DNA of 5,992 bases, from positions 1-5,992 of the forward strand of contig CAILUF010000078.1 of assembly GCA_903837365.1 (NCBI GenBank). Direction: 5' to 3'. Shown one piece after another: positions 1-5,894 of the stretch (position 1 is the first letter of the stretch; every line of letters starts with the position of its first letter). The position numbers and the translations under genes were made by a program. The notes beneath the pieces are model-generated. The model was not told the DNA's origin. It was given only the letters and a program-made list of their open reading frames with translations, and did not search any database. The DNA comes from an uncultured Alphaproteobacteria bacterium (GTDB lineage: Bacteria; Pseudomonadota; Alphaproteobacteria; Rickettsiales; UBA1997).

Positions 1-45
1 TTTGTCAAACAATTTAAAAAAATAAATATTTTTGTTTTATTTTTC

Positions 46-81
46 TTGAAAGTAAACTAAAACAAAATAAATTAATACAAT
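46..81 (+). promoter_or_regulatory. Weak candidate promoter for def-gspF-bioD
   Basis: The 115-base leader before def is almost pure A/T, without a gene I can support. TTGAAA at 46-51 resembles a -35 box and is followed after 16 bases by TAAATT at 68-73. Alternatively TACAAT at 76-81 is a good -10 match (5 of 6) with a poor -35 (TAAACT, 53-58) at 17 bases. In DNA this AT-rich such matches arise often by chance, so this marks a likely region rather than a defined promoter. Confidence 0.3.
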
Positions 82-115
82 AAAACAAAAGCTAATTAAT
101 TATAAAACTTATATT

Positions 116-673
116 ATGTCAAAATTATTACCATTAGTAATTGCTCCTGATCCTATTTTACTTGAGATTTCAAAGCCAGTTACAAAATTCGATTCAACAT
201 TAAAAACATTGCTTGATGATATGTTGTTTACGATGTATCGCTATGAAGGTGTAGGTTTGGCAGGGGTGCAAGTTGGAGTTTTAAAAAGAGTTTTAGTTAT
301 GGATATTGATTACGAAGAAGATGAAGATGCGATAATGCATCACGGCAGGACTTGTAGTCATGTTCACGTAAAAAATACTAATCCACGATTTTTTGTTAAT
401 CCAGAAATTATCGAATTTTCAAAAGAAAATTCTGCTTTTAAAGAGGGATGTCTATCGTTTCCAGATGCTCGTTCTGAAGTAGTTAGGCCAAAAAAAGTCA
501 AAGTAAAATATTTTGATTGGGATGGTGAAGAAAAACTTGAAACTATGGAAGGTTTAATGGCAGTTTGTATTCAGCATGAGATAGATCATCTTAACGGTAT
601 TACATTTGTTGATCGAATTTCTAAATTAAAAAAAGAGATTATTATGCGCAAAATGATAAAATTAAAAAGTTAA
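116..673 (+). CDS. def: Peptide deformylase
   Basis: Removes the formyl group from the N-terminal formyl-methionine of nascent proteins at the ribosome; a metal-dependent cytosolic hydrolase. The 185-residue product has the three family motifs. Motif I is GVGLAGVQ at residues 45-52, with Gln52 conserved. Motif II is EGCLS at 110-114, with metal-ligand Cys112. Motif III is HEIDH at 154-158, with ligands His154 and His158 and catalytic Glu155. Length is normal to slightly long (usual about 165-190). The VQVGVLKR stretch after motif I recalls rickettsial deformylases. Two oddities: motif I has Gly50 where Ala is usual, and residues 75-84 form a His/Cys-rich loop (His75, His76, Cys80, His82, His84) between the first strands and motif II. 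The ATG start gives the expected N-terminus; no clear Shine-Dalgarno precedes it. The usual partner fmt is not adjacent. gspF follows after 3 bases. Confidence 0.97.
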   Translation: MSKLLPLVIAPDPILLEISKPVTKFDSTLKTLLDDMLFTMYRYEGVGLAGVQVGVLKRVLVMDIDYEEDEDAIMHHGRTCSHVHVKNTNPRFFVNPEIIEFSKENSAFKEGCLSFPDARSEVVRPKKVKVKYFDWDGEEKLETMEGLMAVCIQHEIDHLNGITFVDRISKLKKEIIMRKMIKLKS

Positions 674-676
674 ACA

Positions 677-1870
677 ATGTTTCGTTATCGCTATAAAGCT
701 CTTGATCAAAATGGCAAAACTGTTACCGGTAAAATGTCAGCAGAAAATCCTGCTGAGTTGCTTACAATGCTTCGTGCCAATTCACTTGAATTAATTTCTT
801 ACAACCAAGATAAAATGGGCGGAGGGCTTTTTGGGCGTATTAAAACTGCCGATTTAATTTCAATTTTTGTGCATTTAGAACAATTAGAAAAAGCTGGGGT
901 TTCGATTATTGATTCAATTGCTGATCTCAAGGAAAATGCCGATACTGTCAAAGTTAGAAATTTGATGCATGAAGTTTATGAGGCGATAAAAAATGGTAGT
1001 TTATTTTCTGAAAGCTTGGCAAAACATCCCGATATTTTTAATAAAATTTATCTTGGCTTGATTGCCATGGGTGAAAAAACTGGAAATCTTGCCAATTCAT
1101 TCGCGAGTATTATTGAAGATATTAAATGGAATAATGATATTAATCGTAAAACTACCAAAGCGATTCGCGGACCAATGTTTGGTATTTTAATCATGTTTGT
1201 GGTGCTAGGCGTTATGACTTCGGTTGTTGTTCCAAAAGTTACGGCGTTCTTAACTGCCCAAGATATTAAATTGCCATTCATTACTGTAGCTTTGATTTCA
1301 TTTTCAAATTTCATGAAAAATTATTGGTATTTTTTAATTATCTTTCCAATTATCTTTTTTATTATTGTAAAAATACTTCAAACCTCTGAAAACTTAGCTA
1401 TCAAAGTTGATAATTTTAAACTTAAGATACCGGTTTTTGGTCCGATCATTCGTAAAATTGATTCGGCAAAATTTTGTCAATTTTTTGCATTAACTTTTAG
1501 AAGCGGTCTTGGTGTTTTAGATTGCTTGGAATCTTCATGCGGAGTTATTCAAAATAAAGCAATTAAAAAAGCAATTCTGCTTGTAAAAGAGCAAGTTTCA
1601 GATGGTCAATCGATGACTAAATCTATTGGTTCAACTGGATATTTTCCAAGCTTAGTTGTCAGAATGTTTAAAGTTGGCGAGGAAAGTGGTAATATGGAAA
1701 GTTCACTACAAAATATTAAGTTTTTTTATGATCGCGAAATTAATGACTCAATTGACAAAATCGTAGGAATGATTCAGCCAACGATTACTTTAGTTATGGG
1801 TATGATGATTGGTTGGATTACGATTGCAGTATTTGGTCCGATTTATGGAACATTTTCCAACATCAAATAA
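677..1870 (+). CDS. GspF/PilC-type inner-membrane platform protein (type II secretion / type IV pilus)
   Basis: Predicted polytopic inner-membrane platform protein, the component that couples the cytoplasmic assembly ATPase to pseudopilus or pilus assembly. Its 397 residues match the family length of about 400. It starts with the typical short YKALDQNGK segment and then carries two copies of the T2SSF domain, roughly residues 62-190 and 267-390. Each copy has the GExTGN-type signature: GEKTGN at 132-137 and GEESGN at 334-339. Hydrophobic stretches near 167-190, 216-234 and 366-390 fit the usual three transmembrane helices. No ATPase (GspE/PilB), secretin or pseudopilin gene lies in the window, so I cannot say whether it serves secretion, pili or competence, and I leave the symbol blank. 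It starts 3 bases after def and ends 7 bases before bioD, consistent with one operon. Confidence 0.93.
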   Translation: MFRYRYKALDQNGKTVTGKMSAENPAELLTMLRANSLELISYNQDKMGGGLFGRIKTADLISIFVHLEQLEKAGVSIIDSIADLKENADTVKVRNLMHEVYEAIKNGSLFSESLAKHPDIFNKIYLGLIAMGEKTGNLANSFASIIEDIKWNNDINRKTTKAIRGPMFGILIMFVVLGVMTSVVVPKVTAFLTAQDIKLPFITVALISFSNFMKNYWYFLIIFPIIFFIIVKILQTSENLAIKVDNFKLKIPVFGPIIRKIDSAKFCQFFALTFRSGLGVLDCLESSCGVIQNKAIKKAILLVKEQVSDGQSMTKSIGSTGYFPSLVVRMFKVGEESGNMESSLQNIKFFYDREINDSIDKIVGMIQPTITLVMGMMIGWITIAVFGPIYGTFSNIK

Positions 1871-1877
1871 ATTTACA

Positions 1878-2516
1878 ATGTTGAAAGAAAAAATTTATTT
1901 TATTTTGGGCATTGGTACGGATATTGGTAAAACTTTTTTTATGGAAAAATTGTGTGAAAAATTTCCAAACTCAAAAGCTGTAAAACCAATCGTAACAGGC
2001 TTTAATGCCGATGATGAAAATTGCGATACTATTCGCTTGCAAAATGCTATGCGCAAAAATAATCAAATTTTTTCATTAAGTGAAATTTCACCTTTTGCTT
2101 ATAATCAATCTGGTTCACCGCATTTAGTTGCGCAAATTGATTATCAAAAAATTGTCGAATTTTGTCAAAAAGAAATTTTAATAGCAAAAAATAAAAATTC
2201 TTATTTATTCATAGAATCAGCTGGTGGTGTAATGACACCAATAACATATCATAAAACATTTTTAGATTTAGTGAAAGATGTTAATATTTCGGTATTACTA
2301 ATTAGTTCTAATTATCTTGGTGCGATCAGCCATACACTTACTGCAAGCGAGGTTTTAAAAAATAACAATATTAAAATTGAAAAAATTTTCATCAATGAAG
2401 ATTTATCTGCAAATCAAAATTTTTTTAAAAATTACTCCGATATTAATTTTGCAGATATTGCCAATACCATTGAATCATTTACTAAAATTCCAGTCTCCAA
2501 AATTAATACCATATAA
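1878..2516 (+). CDS. bioD: ATP-dependent dethiobiotin synthetase
   Basis: Catalyses ATP- and CO2-dependent closure of the ureido ring of 7,8-diaminopelargonic acid to give dethiobiotin, the penultimate step of biotin synthesis. From the ATG at 1878 the product has 212 residues, near the usual 220-230. It shows a P-loop GIGTDIGKT at 11-19, the AVKPIVTG segment at 34-41 with conserved Lys36, the SPH motif that follows the NPY-like region (here ISPFAY), and ESAGG at 113-117, matching the family's EGAGG. A longer in-frame reading from ATG 1809 adds 23 residues lying inside the end of gspF, without family resemblance. The 1878 start puts the P-loop strand at the expected N-terminus and leaves a 7-base gap after gspF. 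Odd points: Ser114 replaces the usual Gly of EGAGG, and no other bio gene is adjacent. The C-terminal third is AT-driven and less conserved. Confidence 0.93.
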   Translation: MLKEKIYFILGIGTDIGKTFFMEKLCEKFPNSKAVKPIVTGFNADDENCDTIRLQNAMRKNNQIFSLSEISPFAYNQSGSPHLVAQIDYQKIVEFCQKEILIAKNKNSYLFIESAGGVMTPITYHKTFLDLVKDVNISVLLISSNYLGAISHTLTASEVLKNNNIKIEKIFINEDLSANQNFFKNYSDINFADIANTIESFTKIPVSKINTI

Positions 2517-2531
2517 TTTTTAAAAAAAATC

Positions 2532-2559
2532 TTGATTGTAAGATAATATTCATTTTAAT
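2532..2559 (+). promoter_or_regulatory. Candidate sigma70-like promoter for argB
   Basis: In the 77-base gap between bioD and argB, TTGATT (2532-2537, 4 of 6 to the -35 consensus) is separated by 16 bases from TTTAAT (2554-2559, 5 of 6 to the -10 consensus). It lies about 35 bases upstream of the argB start, a reasonable distance. I see no clear ARG-box-like operator. The A/T bias makes chance matches likely. Confidence 0.33.
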
Positions 2560-2593
2560 TATGTAAAACTTAAACCAATTTTTTAAATAAAAA

Positions 2594-3547
2594 ATGAGCA
2601 ATATTGAAGATAAAAAAAATAGCGAAATAATCCCTCTTGAAAATATTTCATTGCAAAAAGAAAAGGATTTTCAGGATTGGGCACGTAAGGCCGAAGTCCT
2701 TTGCGAAGCATTGCCTTATTTACGAAAATTTGCTGGTGAAACCTTCGTTATAAAATTCGGTGGATCGGCAATGGGTGGTGAAGTTAATCTTAAAAATTTT
2801 GCTAAAAATGTAGTTTTATTAAAGCAAGTTGGAATCAATCCTATTATCGTTCATGGTGGTGGTCCACAAATCGGAAAAATGCTTGAAAAATTAAATATTA
2901 AAACCAGCTTTGTTGATGGTCTAAGGGTTACTGATGCTGATACCGTTGATATTGTTGAAATGGTTTTGGCAGGTTCAATTAATAAAATGATCGTTAAAGA
3001 AATCAATATGGCAGATGGCAAGGCTGTTGGAATTTGTGGAAAAGATGCTTTTTTAATCCGCGCCAAAAGAGCTACTAAAACCAAAAAAGATCCCAATTCA
3101 AATATCGAACAAATTTTAAATTTAGGATTTGTTGGCGAGCCATATGAAATTGAAACTGAAATTTTAGATTTATTTGAAAATTCTGATATCATTCCTGTAA
3201 TTGCTCCAATTGGCCTTGGAGCAAATGGTGAAACTTTTAACATTAATGCCGATACCGCAGCTGGAGCGATCGCTTCAGCAATCAAAGCTTCGAAATTAAT
3301 TATGCTTTCCGATATCGATGGAGTAATGCTTAAAAATGGTGAATTAGTAAGTCATCTAAATTGCGCAACTGCTCATCAAATGATCAATGATGGCGTTATT
3401 ACGGGAGGAATGATTCCAAAAGTTGAAACCTGTATTACTGCCGTAGAAAAGGGTGTTACTTTTGCGCATATTTTAAATGGTGCGGTTGATAATATTTTAC
3501 TGATGGAACTTTTTACAAAAAGTGGTGCTGGAACCATGATTGTCTAG
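2594..3547 (+). CDS. argB: Acetylglutamate kinase
   Basis: Phosphorylates N-acetyl-L-glutamate, the second step of arginine (ornithine) synthesis in the acetylated pathway; cytosolic amino-acid kinase family. Key elements in the 317-residue product are the phosphate-binding KFGG start with Lys54, the glycine-rich VHGGGPQ at 86-92, the substrate-binding GLRVTD segment, NINADTAA at 216-223, SDIDGV at 239-244, and GGMIPKVE with Lys276. About 50 residues precede Lys54, including the EALPYLRKFAG region. This N-terminal helix is a mark of hexameric, arginine-inhibited enzymes, and the C-terminal end (His292, Glu305, Gly311-Gly313) fits the arginine-site consensus. The first ~25 residues are polar and poorly conserved, so the start could be slightly later, but ATG 2594 is the first Met in frame and the next ones lie inside the core. 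It is flanked by gaps of 77 and 107 bases and probably has its own promoter. No other arg gene is visible. Confidence 0.97.
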   Translation: MSNIEDKKNSEIIPLENISLQKEKDFQDWARKAEVLCEALPYLRKFAGETFVIKFGGSAMGGEVNLKNFAKNVVLLKQVGINPIIVHGGGPQIGKMLEKLNIKTSFVDGLRVTDADTVDIVEMVLAGSINKMIVKEINMADGKAVGICGKDAFLIRAKRATKTKKDPNSNIEQILNLGFVGEPYEIETEILDLFENSDIIPVIAPIGLGANGETFNINADTAAGAIASAIKASKLIMLSDIDGVMLKNGELVSHLNCATAHQMINDGVITGGMIPKVETCITAVEKGVTFAHILNGAVDNILLMELFTKSGAGTMIV

Positions 3548-3600
3548 TTGAAAATATTTTTTCCTATCTCAATCATTTAGGTAATTATTTTATTCAAATG

Positions 3601-3628
3601 TTGACCTATTTTAATCAAATTATTAATT
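3601..3628 (+). promoter_or_regulatory. Candidate promoter for cmk-purH
   Basis: In the 107-base gap between argB and cmk, TTGACC (3601-3606) matches the -35 consensus at 5 of 6 positions and stands out as one of the few G/C-containing words there. The -10 region is poor: TTAATT (3623-3628) after 16 bases matches 3 of 6. The position, about 25-50 bases before the cmk ATG, suits a promoter of the cmk-purH pair. Confidence 0.3.
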
Positions 3629-3654
3629 AAAAATTAAATCACAATTCGTGCGTT

Positions 3655-4281
3655 ATGAAAAAAATTGTTATTGCCATTGATGGTCCATCCGCTTCAGGCA
3701 AGGGTTCACTCGCTAAGAAAATTGCTTCTCATTTTGATTTAGCTTATTTAAATACCGGAGCGATTTATCGACTTATTGCCTTAAGAGTTATAAATAAAAA
3801 ACTAGATCCTCACAATATTGAAGAACATTTAACAACTCTTACTAAAAATATTAGCGAACAAGATTTAGATAATGATGAATTATTTAGGGAAGCGGTTGGA
3901 GCTATTGCTTCAATTATCGCTAAAAATAAAAATTTACGCCAAAGTATTTTTCAGTTTCAGCGCGATTTTATAAGTAATGGAAAAATTCATAAAAATGGTT
4001 GCGTTCTAGATGGACGTGATACTACGACAGTAATTTGTCCTGATGCTGATTACAAATTTTTTGTAACCGCAAATGTTGAAATTCGTGCACAAAGAAGATT
4101 TCAACAATTTCCAAATCAAGATTATAATGAAATTTTAACGCAATTAAAAACTCGTGATGATAATGATTTAAATCGCGCAGAATCGCCATTGAAAATTGCT
4201 GATGGAGCGATTATAATCGATAATGGAAATTTAACAATTGCCGAAGGTTATGCAAAAATTCTTGAATATATAAAAATTTAA
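3655..4281 (+). CDS. cmk: Cytidylate kinase
   Basis: Transfers phosphate from ATP to CMP or dCMP, recycling and supplying pyrimidine nucleotides; cytosolic NMP kinase. The 208-residue product starts with the P-loop GPSASGKGS at 10-18 and has the CMP-binding LNTGAIYR at 32-39, DGRD at 119-122 followed by a PDA motif, a QRR segment, and the lid/C-terminal RDDNDLNR at 167-174. It is slightly shorter than the usual 215-230, apparently through a compact NMP-binding insert. Two motif changes stand out against E. coli Cmk: Asn33 in place of Asp in the L-D-[ST]-G motif, and Thr124 in place of the Gly of the DGRD-x-GT motif. The remaining binding residues look intact, so I expect it to be active. In many proteobacteria cmk is followed by rpsA; here purH follows after one base, implying co-transcription and perhaps translational coupling. 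Confidence 0.95.
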   Translation: MKKIVIAIDGPSASGKGSLAKKIASHFDLAYLNTGAIYRLIALRVINKKLDPHNIEEHLTTLTKNISEQDLDNDELFREAVGAIASIIAKNKNLRQSIFQFQRDFISNGKIHKNGCVLDGRDTTTVICPDADYKFFVTANVEIRAQRRFQQFPNQDYNEILTQLKTRDDNDLNRAESPLKIADGAIIIDNGNLTIAEGYAKILEYIKI

Positions 4282-4282
4282 A

Positions 4283-5857
4283 ATGTCCAATTTACAAAAA
4301 ATATCGCGATGTTTAATTTCAGTTTCCGATAAAACAAATATCGTTGAGATCGCTAAATATCTAGCTCAAAATAATGTTGAAATTATTTCTACAGGTGGAA
4401 CTTATAAACTTTTAAAACAGCAAAATATTGCAGTAAAAGATATTTCACAATTAACAAATTTTCCAGAAATTATGGATGGAAGAATCAAAACTCTTCATCC
4501 TAAAGTTCACGCTGGATTACTTGCAGTGCTTGATAATAAAGAGCATCAAGCGCAATCAATTGAGCATGATATTTTATCAATTGATTTACTGATCGTTAAT
4601 CTTTATCCCTTTGTTGAAACATTAGCTAAAACCAATGATGAAGCTGAAATTATTGAAAATATTGATATTGGTGGTCCAGCCATGGTTCGCTCAGCTTCGA
4701 AAAATTTTTTATTTAAAACGGTAATTACCGAAATTGATGATTATGAAAAATTAAAAAATGAACTCGATAAAAATCACAACTCAACTACTTTTGAATTTAG
4801 AAAGTCAATGGCTAGCAAGGCTTTTAAAAATATCGCTGATTACGATTTAGCCATTTCTAAATGGTTTAATAATGATCAATATATTTTAACTGGAACTCTT
4901 AAACAACAATTACGTTATGGAGAAAATTCGCATCAAACTGCATCACTTTATGTTAACTCAGATTCGGGAATAGTTAATGCCACTCAAATTCAAGGCAAGG
5001 AATTAAGTTACAATAATTTTAACGATGCTGATGCTTCATACAACTTACTTCTTGAATTTGATCAACCAGCCTGCGTAATTGTCAAACATGCCAATCCTTG
5101 TGGAGTTAGTAAAGCGGATAATATTTTGCAAGCCTATAAAAATGCTTTTAACGCTGATTCCAAAAGTGCATTTGGAGGAATTGTAGCGCTTAATTACGAA
5201 ATAAATGAAGATCTTGCAAATGAGTTAATAAAAGTTTTTTACGAAGTAATTATTGCTCCAAAAATCTCTCAAAAAGCGCAGGAAATTTTTGCTACAAAAA
5301 AAAATTTACGATTGTTAATTGCTGATTTCCGCAAATCTACTTACAGCCTTGTAAAATCTATCTCAGGTGGATTTTTGGTCCAAGATGCCGATAATAAAAT
5401 TTTTATAGAAAGTGATTTGAAATTAGTTTCAAAAAAATCTGTTAATAAAGAAGAAATTAAGCAATTAATTTTTGCAATGAATGTTTGTAAGCATTTAAAA
5501 TCAAATGCGATTGTTGTGGCAAATAATTTTCAAACTTTAGGTTTAGGAGTTGGGCAAACTAATCGTGTGGATGCTTGTGAAATCGCCTGTTTCAAGGCTT
5601 ATCAATTTATTGCTAATAAAAATAATATTGAATTAAATTCCCAAGTAAATTCTGGCGATATTGTTTTGCAATATGGAGCTTATTTGGCATCGGATGCTTT
5701 TTTCCCTTTTGCTGACAATATTGAAATTGCTGGAAAATTTGGTATTAAAGCCATTGTTGCACCAAGTGGCTCAATGCGCGACGAAGAAGTTATCGCTAAA
5801 GCTAATGAACTGAATATTGCTTTATATTTTACGCAATCGCGACATTTTAAACATTAA
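4283..5857 (+). CDS. purH: Bifunctional AICAR formyltransferase / IMP cyclohydrolase
   Basis: Performs the last two steps of de novo purine synthesis: 10-formyl-tetrahydrofolate-dependent formylation of AICAR, then cyclisation of FAICAR to IMP. The 524-residue length is normal. The N-terminal MGS-like cyclohydrolase domain (about 1-145) has SVSDKT at 13-18, STGGT at 36-40, and the DGR-x-KTLHPK-x-H-x-G segment at 65-78. The C-terminal transformylase domain contains RYGENSHQ beginning at Arg211, the catalytic Lys268-His269 pair of VKHANPCG, SAFGGIV, SDAFFPFAD, the PSGSMRDEEV loop and the terminal RHFKH at 520-524. The usual GQM-[SN]-RVD signature reads GQTNRVD. A run of nine A residues (5296-5304) sits inside the gene with the frame intact. 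The ATG one base after the cmk stop gives the expected N-terminus. Both domains look complete. Confidence 0.98.
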   Translation: MSNLQKISRCLISVSDKTNIVEIAKYLAQNNVEIISTGGTYKLLKQQNIAVKDISQLTNFPEIMDGRIKTLHPKVHAGLLAVLDNKEHQAQSIEHDILSIDLLIVNLYPFVETLAKTNDEAEIIENIDIGGPAMVRSASKNFLFKTVITEIDDYEKLKNELDKNHNSTTFEFRKSMASKAFKNIADYDLAISKWFNNDQYILTGTLKQQLRYGENSHQTASLYVNSDSGIVNATQIQGKELSYNNFNDADASYNLLLEFDQPACVIVKHANPCGVSKADNILQAYKNAFNADSKSAFGGIVALNYEINEDLANELIKVFYEVIIAPKISQKAQEIFATKKNLRLLIADFRKSTYSLVKSISGGFLVQDADNKIFIESDLKLVSKKSVNKEEIKQLIFAMNVCKHLKSNAIVVANNFQTLGLGVGQTNRVDACEIACFKAYQFIANKNNIELNSQVNSGDIVLQYGAYLASDAFFPFADNIEIAGKFGIKAIVAPSGSMRDEEVIAKANELNIALYFTQSRHFKH

Positions 5858-5861
5858 ATTT

Positions 5862-5890
5862 TTAAGATTTTAATTTTAGTAAAATATTAA
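5862..5890. terminator. Possible A/T-only bidirectional terminator between purH and the convergent lipoprotein gene
   Basis: The short gap between the two convergent genes contains the perfect inverted repeat ATTTTA-G-TAAAAT (5873-5885), extendable on both sides with a small bulge and flanked by T-rich and A-rich tracts. Convergent genes commonly share a terminator, and the position fits. The stem contains no G-C pair and the minimal loop is a single base, so its stability is doubtful. Confidence 0.3.
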
Positions 5891-5894
5891 AAAA

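Noticed and set aside
1..9. Palindromic TTTGTCAAA giving a perfect TTGACA -35 word on the - strand, pointing out of the window
   Set aside because: Its -10 partner would lie outside the window, so a divergent promoter cannot be assessed.
1..60. A short + strand open frame at the left edge that could be the tail of an upstream gene ending at 58-60
   Set aside because: Only 19 codons of low-complexity Phe/Lys/Ile/Val, easily produced by A/T-rich non-coding DNA. There is no recognisable C-terminus.
1048..1314. Open frame of 88 codons on the - strand inside gspF
   Set aside because: It lies wholly opposite a well-supported gene, resembles no family I know, and is the kind of chance open frame expected here.
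2529..2544. Inverted repeat ATCTT-N6-AAGAT after bioD as a terminator
   Set aside because: The stem is only five pairs with a single G-C pair, no T tract follows, and it overlaps the argB promoter candidate.
2851..3285. Open frame of 144 codons on the - strand inside argB
   Set aside because: It is antisense to conserved ArgB motifs. Its Ser/Ile/Pro-rich composition is just the complement of the argB codons.
3548..3597. Imperfect inverted repeat after argB (TTGAAAATA with TATTCAA, and CCTA with TAGG) as a terminator
   Set aside because: Stems are short or bulged with long loops and no proper T tract on the + strand side.
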